Shown here one piece after another: positions 51,967 through 62,605 of a DNA stretch of 64,000 bases. The notes under the pieces were generated by a model. It ran no database searches and was not told the DNA's origin. It was given only the letters and a program-made list of their open reading frames with translations. Made by a program: the position numbers and the translations under genes. How positions within the stretch are numbered: the first letter of the stretch is position 1; each line of letters opens with the position of its first letter. The stretch comes from Symbiodinium natans (lineage: Eukaryota; Sar; Dinophyceae; Suessiales; Symbiodiniaceae): contig CAJNDS010000056.1 in assembly GCA_905221605.1 (NCBI GenBank), forward strand, positions 55,001 through 119,000. Reading direction: 5' to 3'.

Positions 51967-52509
51967 ATGACCGAAGAAAGTAACGACATAGTCGCCGTTG
52001 ATGAAAAGCCAGAACAGGAAGAACCCAAACCGGAAGAGGGGGCATGCGAAGCGCCTGAGCCTAAGGAAGAACAGAAACGAGTTAAAATCAGGGAAGTTGC
52101 CAAGGAAAAGGGAGAATGTCAAGACTGTAAGAAAACGATGTGCATGAAAACCCTTAGGTATTCCCACCCCGAAAAATGCGAAGGGAAACCCAGCGACATA
52201 TTGAAGAAGCCAGTTCGGAAAAGCAACGTTAAAGCAAAAATTAATGTTGAACCTTTAGCGCCAGAAAATAATTCGGTAGCACCACAACAATATCAAGAAC
52301 AACGACCGCCTCCTTCAATCCCAACTGTACCAACTGTGCCAACTGTGCCACAACAACAACCCCCAAACCCTTATGCGAATTTAACACAACAGCAATTAAT
52401 ACAGTTACAAATGAGATCGATGAACGCCGAAATTATGAGACGAAGACAGGAAAAATCAGCTAATATGTGTAAGGCGATGTTTCAATCAAGAAGTAAAAAA
52501 TCTAAATAA
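51967..52509 (+). CDS. conserved viral protein with Cys/His cluster, 180 aa
   Basis: Acidic Glu/Pro-rich N-terminus, then CQDCKKTMCMKTLRYSHPEKC (about 51-71), a Cys/His cluster I recognise as recurring in PLVs and algal large DNA viruses though its function is not known. A Pro/Gln-rich stretch with PTVPTVPTVPQQQPP follows, and a basic end (SRSKKSK). It lies 33 bases after the minor capsid gene. Probably a virion or DNA-condensing protein; that is inference from position and charge. Confidence 0.7.
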   Translation: MTEESNDIVAVDEKPEQEEPKPEEGACEAPEPKEEQKRVKIREVAKEKGECQDCKKTMCMKTLRYSHPEKCEGKPSDILKKPVRKSNVKAKINVEPLAPENNSVAPQQYQEQRPPPSIPTVPTVPTVPQQQPPNPYANLTQQQLIQLQMRSMNAEIMRRRQEKSANMCKAMFQSRSKKSK

Positions 52510-52518
52510 TATATACAA

Positions 52519-52860
52519 ATGGTTCTATACAATAGGTTCAAATTTCAAAAAAATAAACGACTACATAAGAAAAAGTCGTTAGACAATCCGGTCGTCAATT
52601 CATCTGAAGATCTGGTATATAGACAACAAAATCTCGACTATTTACTTAACTTAAAAAAACAATTAGAAGCGAGAGAAGCTAAGGAAAAAAACATGGCGTT
52701 TAAACGGAGATTGTTAGAGGGTCAGATGAAAGCAAATTACGAAAGCGAAATGTCGAGACTGAAAGGGGAAATGCATAATCCAAGAATACCCGAGACTTCA
52801 CTGGAACATCTGAAAAAAAGGTATGATACATTAAGTGAATTGAGCGAATCAATTTTCTAA
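52519..52860 (+). CDS. coiled-coil hypothetical protein, 113 aa
   Basis: Basic N-terminus (FKFQKNKRLHKKKSL) and a long helical middle (QNLDYLLNLKKQLEAREAKEKN, then FKRRLLEGQMKANYESEMSRL). Starts 9 bases after the previous stop, so possibly co-transcribed with it. No family recognised. Confidence 0.65.
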   Translation: MVLYNRFKFQKNKRLHKKKSLDNPVVNSSEDLVYRQQNLDYLLNLKKQLEAREAKEKNMAFKRRLLEGQMKANYESEMSRLKGEMHNPRIPETSLEHLKKRYDTLSELSESIF

Positions 52861-52878
52861 ATAAACATATAATATAAA

Positions 52879-54257
52879 ATGGTAGTTAAAAATGCTGGAA
52901 TACAATTTCACAGGAGGTCAAGATACGAAGATATTTTGGAACTGGTAAATGATAACGAAGATGCGTTAAAACCATTTCCTAACAGAGATGCTGTTTTTAT
53001 AAACAAAGCAACAAGGGAACTCGTTTTGATGGCAAAGATCATTTAGACAAATTGAAAGTCCAAGAAAAACAAATTGCCGAGCGAATTGTTAGAGATCATA
53101 TGCTACGGGAATACGCATCAGATAATGGTTTAACACACAGAGCATTATTTACAGAGCACGACAGACCGGAACAGGAGCAACCCAGATCACCGGAACAGTT
53201 TAACATAGCAACCGACGCCGAAAGTATGATTGAAGAATTCGGCACACCGCCCGAGCAACAACTGTTTCAACTGAATGAAACATTGGGAAACATAGCAACA
53301 GCACAACAAGGCAACCAACAAGCAATGTATGAAGCACACCAACAACAGTTAGAAAGAGAAGAACAAGGAGGTTCTGGGGTTTTAAGGTCTTTAGGAAGCG
53401 GTGCATTAAGTTTAGGAAGCGGAGCATTAAGAGTAGGTGGCAATGTTGCCGGAAATATGGCGTCGGGTATGGATTTTACATCTGCTGCGTTTGCTGGAGT
53501 TTCACAGGAAGCATCACAAACATTACGGGATACTTTTATGAATAGAATAAATCCGCCACCAAGACCACTTTTAGATTTTACAGGAGATCCTAGAGCGGGA
53601 CAATTTACAACATACGATCCAATGCCCATTCCAAACATGCAATATTTAGAACCTTCAATAATTTTACAACCTCATCAACCTAATGCAGGAGCAACTCAAC
53701 AACCTCTACCGATTGCCTCGTCTAGTCAGCCCACATTATCGGAATTACCGGCGTTGCCAGCAACACCACAGCCAATACCACAGCGACCCACAGAACCAAG
53801 AGGAAAAGCAAGACCGAGACCGTCGCCGAAAACATCGCCCGAACCACCACCGCGACCTAATTTTCAACAAGGCGGATCGTCAAGTTCAAGCGGAAATGCA
53901 CCACCGCCAGAACCACCACAAACAGAAGACCCACCAAGAACTCGTTTAAATAAAAAAACAAACACAAAAAAAGATGGAAATATTACAAAAGAAAGACAAG
54001 AGGAAGAAGAGCCTACTAGTTCAAAATTAATTATTCCAAGTAAAATAGGTATTCAAAAATTAAGGGAAGTGTTTGAAGAAGCAAATAACAGAAATACAAT
54101 AAATACTAAAACTTATAGAAATTATAGAAGTATATACAATAGTTGGGTAAGAGCCGCAGGTGATAAAGATAGAAAAAACAATATTTACAAGATCTCAAAG
54201 ATTTATATAGGCAACAAATATATAAAAAATAATAAAGCTTCAAAAATATTTCAATAA
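52879..54257 (+). pseudogene. virion-type protein of about 455 aa (one frameshift)
   Basis: An ATG at 52879, preceded by ATATAATATAAA, starts MVVKNAGIQFHRRSRYEDIL, a start I associate with a conserved PLV protein. This frame stops at 53046 after 55 codons. The main body (401 codons, 53052-54257) has only a TTG start, and its frame is open upstream (GKDHLDKLKVQEKQIAERI). One base change near the TTTT run at 53023-53028 would join them. The body has a Gly/Ser-rich part (SGVLRSLGSGALSLGSGALR), a Pro-rich disordered part and a helical C-terminus (IGIQKLREVFEEANN). It is probably a structural or internal virion protein. No enzymatic motif seen. Confidence 0.68.
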
Positions 54258-54282
54258 AATAATAGCCTTTATTGAAATATTT
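54244..54282. terminator. perfect 15-bp hairpin at 3' end
   Basis: AAATATTTCAATAAA and its exact complement, with a 9-base loop, span the stop codon region of the preceding plus-strand gene. Candidate transcript 3' end signal. Confidence 0.5.
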
Positions 54283-54341
54283 ATTTTTGTAAATATAAAA
54301 AGTTTTCAAAACTTTTAAAACTAAAATATATAGTATTATAT

Positions 54342-54578
54342 ATGAAAAGATCGGTTCAAGATGAATTATTTGAAATTCTCTACAAACAAGCAAAACACGA
54401 ATTAGAAAAATTGGAAATCATTAAAGAAAGCAGGGAAAGCAAGATCGTAGAAATAAAGCAAAAATGCGTAATCGAAAAAGAAGAACAGGAACATTTAGAC
54501 AAGGAAATGAAATATCTAGAAAAACAAATCGAGCTACAAAAAGAATTGATAGAGTTATATGAAAAAAACAATTCGTAA
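54342..54578 (+). CDS. coiled-coil hypothetical protein, 78 aa
   Basis: Almost entirely charged helix (HELEKLEIIKESRESKIVEI, then EQEHLDKEMKYLEKQIELQ). ATG preceded by AAAATATATAGTATTATAT, close to the leader of the 91-aa gene at the other end of the element. No family recognised. Confidence 0.62.
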   Translation: MKRSVQDELFEILYKQAKHELEKLEIIKESRESKIVEIKQKCVIEKEEQEHLDKEMKYLEKQIELQKELIELYEKNNS

Positions 54579-54628
54579 AATATATGGTATATACTTAAAG
54601 GGTGAATGGCATATATAGAATATATAGT

Positions 54629-55015
54629 ATGAACGATAGGTTTTGTAAGATGTGTAAGAAACAGCGTCAATGGTGGGAGTTTTCCGACAACTTCAAAAGT
54701 TGCGATGATTGTAGAAAGAAAAATCGCGAGAGAAACAGGAAAGCATACCAAGAAAACCCAGAACCGTTTAGACAAAAAGAGAAAGCATACAGGGAAAGCC
54801 ATAAAGAAGAGATCGCCAAACGGAAAAAGCAATATAATGAAGATAATAAAGAAAAGATACAGGCGTGGAAAAAGGAATATATGAAACTGATTTACAAGTG
54901 CCCCGTATGTAATTATGATGTTAAACTATATAAAAAGTCACAGCACGAAAAATCAAAAACGCATCTCAATAATGTAATTTTGGGAGAACTGGAAGAGATA
55001 CAGAAAGCCGAATAA
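54629..55015 (+). CDS. two-zinc-finger protein with basic helical repeats
   Basis: About 128 residues from the ATG at 54629, chosen because TATATAGT lies directly before it, as for other genes of the element; the frame is open from a GTG at 54602. N-terminal zinc module FCKMCKKQRQ ... CDDCRKKNRER, then three basic helical repeats (YQENPEPFRQKEKAYRESHK, KQYNEDNKEKIQ), then KCPVCNYDVKLYKKSQHEKSKTH, a C2H2-like finger. The repeats resemble those behind the GIY-YIG domains at 44751 and 48041. The end finger resembles that of the nuclease at 38101. It looks like a nuclease-free member of the same shuffled module set. Its 3' end touches the right terminal repeat. Confidence 0.72.
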   Translation: MNDRFCKMCKKQRQWWEFSDNFKSCDDCRKKNRERNRKAYQENPEPFRQKEKAYRESHKEEIAKRKKQYNEDNKEKIQAWKKEYMKLIYKCPVCNYDVKLYKKSQHEKSKTHLNNVILGELEEIQKAE

Positions 55016-55325
55016 ATAGGAAGTTCTTTTGAATTTATTTTTTCAATATTTTTTGTAAAGATAAATTATGATAATATTATGCAAAAAAAAATAACAAAAG
55101 ATTTAGGGAAAGATTTGCTAGGAAATCGGTTGAGGTGGGGATGTCAAAATTAGGGATTTTATGAAGATATGGTAGATGCTTTTTTTAGGGAAATCGGTTG
55201 AGGTGGGGATGTCAAAAATGAGGATTTTTAAAAAAAATGTTGAAAAATGTAGGGTGGGATACAGGGAAAAAACGTGTAAGGCGTTTGGGCGGGAGCGCGG
55301 GAGTTACTTTAGGCTATACCTAACT
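55015..55325. repeat. PLV right terminal inverted repeat
   Basis: Reverse complement of 33267-33579, about 97% identical by eye. The outermost bases CCTAACT match AGTTAGG at the left end. Contains the same pair of internal CGGTTGAGGTGGGGATGTC repeats. Confidence 0.92.
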
Positions 55326-55330
55326 GACAG
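55326..55330. repeat. target site duplication, right copy
   Basis: GACAG directly after the right terminal repeat, matching 33262-33266. Confidence 0.8.
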
Positions 55331-58308
55331 GAGCGACTGCCAAATGGGCGGCGGATCGTCAGCCACGTCTACATTCCCCTCGAGGCGCGTGCGCATCGTA
55401 GGACGCAGGGCACTTCGCCCACCAAGGGAGTGTAGTCTGTGGTGGTCAGCCCTTCCCTACTGTTCTGAAGAGAGAGCAAGCAAGTCACTTTTCAGTCCCG
55501 AGTGTTTGGAAGATGCTCAGCATTGAATCGAAGATTTAACAAGTGAGGCGTTGAAGGTTGACATGTTGGTCATCCATCTTTTGCTCATGTTAGCTCTTAA
55601 ATCTTCAGAAGACTGGCAGCACCAGGGACCAGAGATGCAGCTGAATCCGGCCACGGGTGACTGGGAGCCTGTGGAGAACTAAGGGAGGGTTGCTGAGATT
55701 AGCTCTGACAGGGGGCTGAAGGACGTTGAGGGGCTTGAGGGATTCATCCCTTCGGGTCCCCGTCACCCGCAGTCATCGGAGCCCCTGTCAAGACAGAAAT
55801 ATTCTCAGAAGCTGTTTTGTAATTATTACTTTCAGGTTGAGGAGCCACGAAGAGCATGCCTGTGACCCCTGCCCAAACTCACCTGAAACTGAGACACACC
55901 ATAGCAGCGAGGTTTTCCGGCAAGCCCTGGGGTTTGACCTGAAGTCTTGACCTGCTAGTGAGTGGTCTACTGGCAATTGGCAAATACTGTGTGTTTTTGG
56001 ATGTTTTGGGTGTTGCGGTGACCCTCGAGTGGGAACGCAGAGTATGGAGCCTGAGGGGAACACGAAACACACCTCCGCCAAGCTTCCTAGCTCGTCACTT
56101 GTCCTTGATCAAGGGTGTTGGGGCTTGCTGAGTTTTCTACTCTCTCCCTGGCAGCACCTGGAGCAACTGTACAGGTGACAGTGGGGCTCCTGCGAAACCC
56201 ATCCCGTTCAGTTGGGCGTTCAGTTGGGGTACGACTTGGGTTTTCGTTTCATCCGAGATCCTGGCACAGTGCAACATATGTTCTTGGGCCGGCACAGGGC
56301 GTCATCCAGCCTCCGTAGATCTGCTGAGCAGATTTGACAGGCAAGTGGCGAGATCGGTTGCAGAGGAGAGCAAAAGACGTCGCCAATTCAAGCTGTTACC
56401 GAGTACGGTGCGGATTCCGCAGGGAAGCTTCAGGTTCATGAATCAGGTATCAGAGCGAGATACTCTACAACTGAGGCTCTCAAAGCCTGAGCACGGAATC
56501 GGGACTCAGAGCGAAGATAGCGCAATGGCATGATTTGAAGCCGTAGCAGGTGCATGGGGTTGTGTGCTTTTTCGCGGCATCGCGCTGGTGACATTGGCTT
56601 TGACGGCTTGGCAAGGCCCCCCGATAAAGACTGCCCCCTTAACGGGATACGAGATCAAAGAAGATGAGGCCGCGCGGTCAGAACGTTGAATATGCAGCCG
56701 TCGCGGCGCCTGCACTCCCGAAGGGCTGGGATCCAGGGGGCTTAGTGCTCGTCGTTCAAGGTTCATTGTGTACGTTCCGTAGCTGTTGCCGATGCTTTGA
56801 AGGGATCTTCCAGAGTGTGCTCCTGTGGCGTTTGCAGCGAGGGCTCAGATAGATTTCTTAGGGTGGGCCTCGGCAACCGACACAGCAGGCGCGCCGGGAA
56901 TGTTGGCATTCACGATCCTGGCATGTGGGGGTTTGGCTTTGCTTTGACGCCAAAGAAGCCAAATCCTGGCCCGTTCAGGCTCCATTGCTTTTGGGGAGCT
57001 GGTGGCAAGTCTTAGGCAGCACATGTTCACCCGAAAGCTGAGGAACCACGACTGTAGAGCTTTGGGTTCGTGAAAGTTCTGTACCTTGAGTAACCGTTCT
57101 CGTAACCATCGGATTTTGCAGCTGCACTTGCCCCACCTACATCCCAAAAGTAGAAGCGCAGTATTTTAATACCCCAGCCTTGCCCCTGAACCTGCGTCGG
57201 AACAACCTGCGGAAGCAAGAGCTGGCTTTTTTGGGTTTGGCATGTGCCTTGACAGGAGAAGTCGACACTTTGATAAGATGAGTATCATATAGACTCAGAG
57301 GGAACAACCATGATGTGGCTTCTTGAAAATCTGCTGTCGAGGTCTAAACCCTAAGCCCAAAGCCCGATTCAACCCTAGACCCTATACCCGGACGGATATG
57401 TCAATACGCGCTTGGCATGTCGTAGAGCGTTTGGTGACCTGGGAACCTGAAGAGAATCGACTCCTCAGGCCTCCAGAGAGGCGATGGCTCTAAAAGCCTG
57501 TCTCCTGGCCTCCACGCTCGCGCTTGCGGACAGGGGGAGGGAGACTGGGTGGGGGGGGAAGAGGCTGGCCTTGGGAGTTTAGAGCTTCCGGGGTGTTATT
57601 TTGTTTGACTTTCTCCCTCTGGAAAACCACTGGACTTCTGGAATCAGATGGCTCACACCCTGATTAGGTTTAAAGTCCAAGTCTGGAGCTTGTCTAAATG
57701 TTGAGACTCCTCAACGTGCAAAGAGAACCACCGCCAGGGTGCTCAGTGAAAAGTAAGCTGGAGATAGATTCTTGATTCTCATACCAGCAGTCGAATCCCC
57801 ATGCTGAGAATCGGAGCCTGACGCGTCCAGAGTGCTGTGTCTAGGGTTTGCGGCTTCGGGGCCGTCCAAGTCGGGACCATCCCAGAAACCCTTTCGGCAG
57901 TCAGGAAGCGTATGTCCCAACTGCCGGCTTGGGCCGTGTGACAGCCGGACACCTCAGCAGAGATGAAGCTCATTGAGGTTTCAGGGTTGGGCAGAGGTCT
58001 TTGTTGATGACTCAGAATATCCACTGTCAGAGAGACGTCATGCTGAATCCCTCTTTCTCCCGTCCGGAGTCCGGCTTTAGTTTGGCCATGTGATGGTCAC
58101 ATGCACCGCGTGCCACACTTTCTACCTGACGAGCATGTAAGCCTGCGGACTTCCTGGCAGTCTTTTTGTTTGGGGATGGGATGCGCCATGTCCAGAGCCA
58201 ACCGTTAATGTGGAGGCTCCAGGGATGCAAAGCCAAAAACTCAAGACGCTTGTTCCTCAGCAGTTCAGGGCTAGTGAGCAGCCCGCTGCAGCCTTGCCTC
58301 ACCCAGGT
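55331..58308. other. host DNA without recognisable gene
   Basis: GC-richer host DNA resumes at the end of the element. Only short frames on both strands. A degenerate CCCTAA-like stretch lies near 57345-57390. No RNA gene recognised. Confidence 0.5.
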
Positions 58309-58364
58309 GCCCGAGCAGCCGATCGAGAAGGAAGCCTCCCGCCAGCAGGACGAGGCGCGCAAGA
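58309..58364 (+). CDS. possible short exon
   Basis: About 19 codons of protein-like sequence (VPEQPIEKEASRQQDEARKK) flanked by an upstream CAG and a downstream AAG|GTTCCA, which would fit acceptor and donor sites. Gene identity unknown. Support is composition only. Confidence 0.2.
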
Positions 58365-58369
58365 AGGTT

Positions 58370-60988
58370 CCATTAGCCCTTTCGAGCGTCATTCTTCTCC
58401 AGCTTTGTTTATCGGTTCTTGCGGGGCGACGTGACTTACATGATTCAGGCCCTTGTTAGAAAGCCTGCGTTGGAACCCCAAACAAAGGCCCTTCTCGTGG
58501 GATTTCTAGGCCCTGCGGGCTCTTTTGAGGGTTGAACTTCGCAACATCGCCTGGCCCTGGCCTGGGGCCGACATGCGATCCCGGGCTTCTCCTAGAAGTT
58601 GTCAGGGTTATTTGCTAAATTCGAAACCATGCCCTGCAGAGCCCCATTATTCTGAAAGGACTGGCCTTGGATTTGCGATGCCAAAGCCCATACCTGGGAG
58701 ACCCTGAGCCTCTTCCATGTGGGGATTTCCGAAATTCGGGGTACCTCGTTGGGGCCCTGATATCATGGAAGCCTGCCATTTGGGGGGATTTTTTTGATAG
58801 ATAGATAGATGGATTATATATATATATAATTTTTTTTTTGGGGTCCCTCATTTTCGTCAATCCCCTTTTGGAGCAAAGAGTCCGTTTGCTGCAAGGCTCA
58901 CGGTTTCTCGGCTGCCATCGCAGCCTTCAGCACGGGGCCACAGAGAACGTGTCAACAGGAGATCTCTGCTCAAGGCGGACCCAAGAGCAACAACCACCGG
59001 AAAGTCCCTAAACTTGCTCAACACGAAACCCTCAACCCGAAACCCTACCCTAAACCCGAAACCCATCTTAGGTCTTGATGGTCAGGCTTCTTGAAAAAAC
59101 TCCCATGCTTCCCCCTTCTTCCCCCTTGCAGGGCTGCCAGCCCATGAGGTGCCGGCTCCGTGGCAGGCTTCCTGAGTCGGGGGGCCCAAGCTCAGGACTT
59201 TGAGAGTCTGCCTCCATTGTCCCTTAGGGGGTACTTGGAAATACATTGTAGTTTTTGGGTGCTAGAATTCCTAAGAAACAGCTTAACATGACAATTGCTA
59301 CGGTTCCGTGTCAGCCGCATCCTGAACCATAACCCTGGTATTGTCATGGAGTAGCTCACGCTGAGTTGCTTTGACTGGTAGCAGTTTGACCAACAGCTCA
59401 ACACTAATCCCTGAGCACAGGCTTGTTTCTCGTTGGAGATGGAAGCACACCTCGAACGAATGTCGCCCAGCAAAGTCTCAGGGCTGTCTAGCCAAAGCAA
59501 AGAGTTCTTAGGCCCTGGCTACCGAATACCGCATACGGTACGCGAATCGCTTCCGCCCTCTCTATGCTGAGCTTTGGGGTGATAGCGCCACAAACGTAGC
59601 GTGGGGCCCGAGCATGTTCACAAGGGGTCAGGGCGTGCTCCGAAGCCCAAGCCCAGACCCAGCGTTCCACGGATTTATCCAAAAACCTTTCCACGATTTG
59701 CATCGAGCCTCGAACCAAAACCCCACTTGCGCGCACATGCGCGCACTGCGCAGAAAAAGAAAGCATGGGATGGGACAAGCGTCTTCTTTCCGTCTCCGTC
59801 CAGGTCGAAGACGGTGGCTTGCAGCCACATCCGCTGTAGCGGTCTTGCCATCGCAGGCTGCCCGTGCTTGACGCCCACCATAGAACTCAGGGTTTAAAGT
59901 TACTTAAGATTACTTAAGTTAACCACACGTCATGGGGAACTGATTGCGTACCTGCTCATCAAGTCATCACTTTCGTTCTTGATAGCCCATCTTCATGGTT
60001 GGTTGTCGTTGTCTTCGTCCAGCAAGCCTACGTGCAGTTTTGCACCGCTGCTGCAGCGCTTACTTGAGCAGTTGCCTCGTCTGCAACCACAAGCAAGTGC
60101 AATCTAAAACACAACCACCCAGTTCTTAAATCTTGCACTCCTCAAGCGCAGGCGAGAGCATATGGCAGATCTGAAGAGCGGACAGAGATGACGAAGGCAG
60201 GCCACCCTCAACGAAGGACTACAGATCAGCGTGCAAACATCACAGAAGTGGGTGCGCGTGCGTTTCCGGCATTCGAACGGCCGTGTCCTGTCATGCCGCC
60301 AGTGGGCTTTGTTTGGAGCTCAGCCGGTGCATGACAGTCATGTTCTCAACTTGGTGTTTGTCATCAAGAACATAATCCCAACTGAAGGTTCTTGTCTTGA
60401 GTTCTTAAACCCTGCCCCAACAGAGTGGATGCGGCTTTTGACCACGGCTTCGGTTTTCTTGCTTTCAAGCTGTTTATGTACAACCTTTCAAGCAGAAGTC
60501 CTTATGGTGAGGCAGATTATATTAATTAAAGCCCCTAGATGCGAGATGCGAGGTGGACATCAACAATGCTTCGGTGAAGGAGTACCAGCAGTGAGAGCCC
60601 GAGGATGGTGGGACACAGAGTGGCGCTGTTTACTAGCGGCTGGAACCTCACACGCCTGAGCACAGCTCTTCAATTTTCGAAACCGAACCCCAAAACCCAA
60701 CAAACCCAAATAGCTTGTGTCAACCTCGCCTTCTTTTTTTCGGCTGCCTTTGGTTCAGGCTCAGTCTGCAGGTCCTAAACCCAACACCCAGGTTCAAGGG
60801 ACTGTTCCCGACTGGCGCCGCGATCATCAGCGGCAACGGCCCATATCGTAGTGCCATGGGCTTACTTGAGGCGACTCTAATCACAACAAGAAGAAGAATA
60901 GAGAACAGCCTTGCCGAGAGCATGCTTGGTTTGATATCCTTCAGCCCCATCACTAGTGATTTACGTCTTCAGACTCATTGCGGGGTAA
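58370..60988. other. host DNA without recognisable gene
   Basis: Short overlapping frames only. It contains a small AT microsatellite and T run (about 58814-58841) and degenerate CCCTAAACCCGAAA-type repeats (about 59025-59066). Nothing else identifiable. Confidence 0.5.
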
Positions 60989-61243
60989 GCCTGTGCGGAC
61001 ATCCTGGAAGCCGTAAATCACGCGGTTGAGGTCGAGGATGTGTACAATCTTCCCGGCATCAGGGACGACGAGATCATGAAGGCATCCCCATCTTGGTTGG
61101 TGCACATGCTGCACACAAGCGGCCCGGAGAATGAAGCTTTGGTGACCTAGAGAGCCCTGAACAGCCCTGAACAGGCAATCGTCAAGAAGTACGAGCCGTA
61201 TCTCCAATGCAACGCCTACAATCCGCATGGGCCCCAGCAGTGA
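60989..61243 (+). pseudogene. exon-like ORF with one in-frame TAG
   Basis: From 60989 a plus-strand frame reads CADILEAVNHAVEVEDVYNL, then GIRDDEIMKASPSWLVHMLH and SGPENEALVT up to a TAG at 61148. The same frame continues with protein-like RALNSPEQAIVKKYEPYLQ and NAYNPHGPQQ to a TGA at 61241. Codon use is C/G-ending throughout, as expected for a host exon. A TAAG just upstream could be a splice acceptor. The single TAG suggests a pseudogene, a sequencing error, or an alternative end. No family recognised. The overlapping minus-strand frame (60953-61483) is probably its shadow. Confidence 0.35.
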
Positions 61244-61969
61244 GGACGGCTCACACATGTGTGATTGCGAGGGAACTTTGAAGCTCCAAAAGCCAGGAAC
61301 GTGCAGAGGGAGAGAGCGCGAGAGAGAGATGAGATGACGCTGGCGCGAGGCGGTTCTTACCATTGAGCCAGATGTGCTGATGTCTTTTGCACAACAAACT
61401 CCCAGACTTCCTTCCATTAGCTTCGAAGATTTTCCGCAGGGCTGTTGCACGAACAAAGAAGGCCTGCACGTCAAACATGACAAACTTTACTACTTGCCCC
61501 AGGGCGCTTTCGAAAGAGACACGGATCCTCTACAAGCGGCTGCTTGGCACTGCAGTCTACTTGCTCTCGATGCTCACCGTGGCTGAGGTTATATCAACTG
61601 CTGCTACATGGTGGGGTTTCGAATAGACGAATATTCAGGACAGTAGAGACAAAACAGGGCCAGACGTCGCAATTTTGCACAGTTGGCTTTGCGATGTTGA
61701 TGATAGCTCCTTGCACCCATTATGCGCAATGCCCACTTTAACTCAGCTGTCAAAAACTGAAGATATCTAAACAACTTCCAATGCGAGTTACCCAGTTGTT
61801 GTATGTTCACAGTCTTTCATGCCACCCAAAGCACCAAGCAGAGTGTTTGGCTCTAAGGCAGTAGACCTGCAGATCATTGAGACCGAAGAATCGGACCCAT
61901 TCTGCAGTCATTCGGCGAAAAAGCAAAGTCGCCTTGTAGTGCCTTGTAGCGTCGTGCGTGTGGCTGTGA

Positions 61970-62226
61970 CGCGTGTGCATGTGTGCATATGTGTGCGTAT
62001 GTGTGCATAGGTGTGCATCTGAGTGCATCTGTGTGCATATGTGTGCATATGTGCGCCTGTGTGTGTGTGTGTGTGTGCCGGTGTGTCTGCCTGTATGTCT
62101 GTGTCTGTCGCGTTTACATGTATACATGTGTACATGTGTGTGCAGGTGTGTGCATGTGTCTGCATGTGAGTACACGTGTGTACACGTGTGTACATGTGTG
62201 TGTGTACATGTGTGTGTGTGTGTGCA
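61970..62226. repeat. TG-rich simple repeat, left
   Basis: TG dinucleotides interspersed with TGCATATG, TGTACATG and TGTGCATC units. Ends at the start of the first copy of a 396-bp direct repeat. Confidence 0.88.
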
Positions 62227-62605
62227 CCCTGATTCTAAGCTAAGGGTTTTGGAAAGTCTCTAAGGCTTGGCCGGACATTTCGTATAGAAGACTGACGGTG
62301 AATGTGTTTTATGCAGGGGGCGCGAGGTCCTTTGACATAGCTCGCGCCAACGAAGCTCTATGTCATCGGGCAGGAAAACGTACCTGCGCGTGGAGTACCT
62401 GGGCAAGTTGTTGCAGCTGGTATCCACTATACTGCTTGTGACATCATGTACCCTCAAAACCCGGAATCCTCGGTCCTCAAATAATTTCAAGTCCGAACGC
62501 TCCAGATGGCTTGCACCTTGGGACATCGGCCACAATTTCGTCACCATGCATAAGATCTTCGGACAGGGAAGCCAGTGAGAGTTTACTCTCTTATCTCCGT
62601 GTGTG
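62210..62605 (+). repeat. 396-bp direct repeat, copy 1
   Basis: Identical by eye to 63042-63437 (offset 832 bases). Includes a 72-codon frame (62360-62578) with no recognised domain. TG repeats lie at its left edge. Confidence 0.9.

Larger units (their letters stand above)
33267..55325. mobile_element. integrated Polinton-like virus (PLV)
   Basis: A 22.06-kb AT-rich element with terminal inverted repeats of about 313 and 311 bp, both starting AGTTAGGTATAGCC. It is flanked by GACAG at 33262-33266 and 55326-55330. It encodes the PLV hallmark set: major capsid, minor capsid, A32-type ATPase, retroviral-type integrase and a polymerase-helicase. It also has fibre, lipase, GIY-YIG and zinc-ribbon genes. 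Gene order switches strand in blocks. Six apparent frameshifts and one internal insertion suggest decay or assembly error. The integrase and the 5-6 bp target duplication explain how it entered. Family membership rests on my reading of motifs, not on a search. Confidence 0.93.

Noticed and set aside
33267-55325. Virophage or classical Polinton instead of PLV
   Set aside because: I see no virophage-type cysteine protease and no Polinton adenain-like protease. The capsid pattern and helicase-fused polymerase fit PLVs better, though a phylogeny is needed to settle it.
60953-61483. 176-aa minus-strand ORF
   Set aside because: Opposite strand of a more protein-like plus-strand exon; Cys/His-rich composition without a domain suggests a shadow.
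61908-62263. His/Thr and Cys/Val ORFs near the right end
   Set aside because: They translate TG/CA simple repeats.
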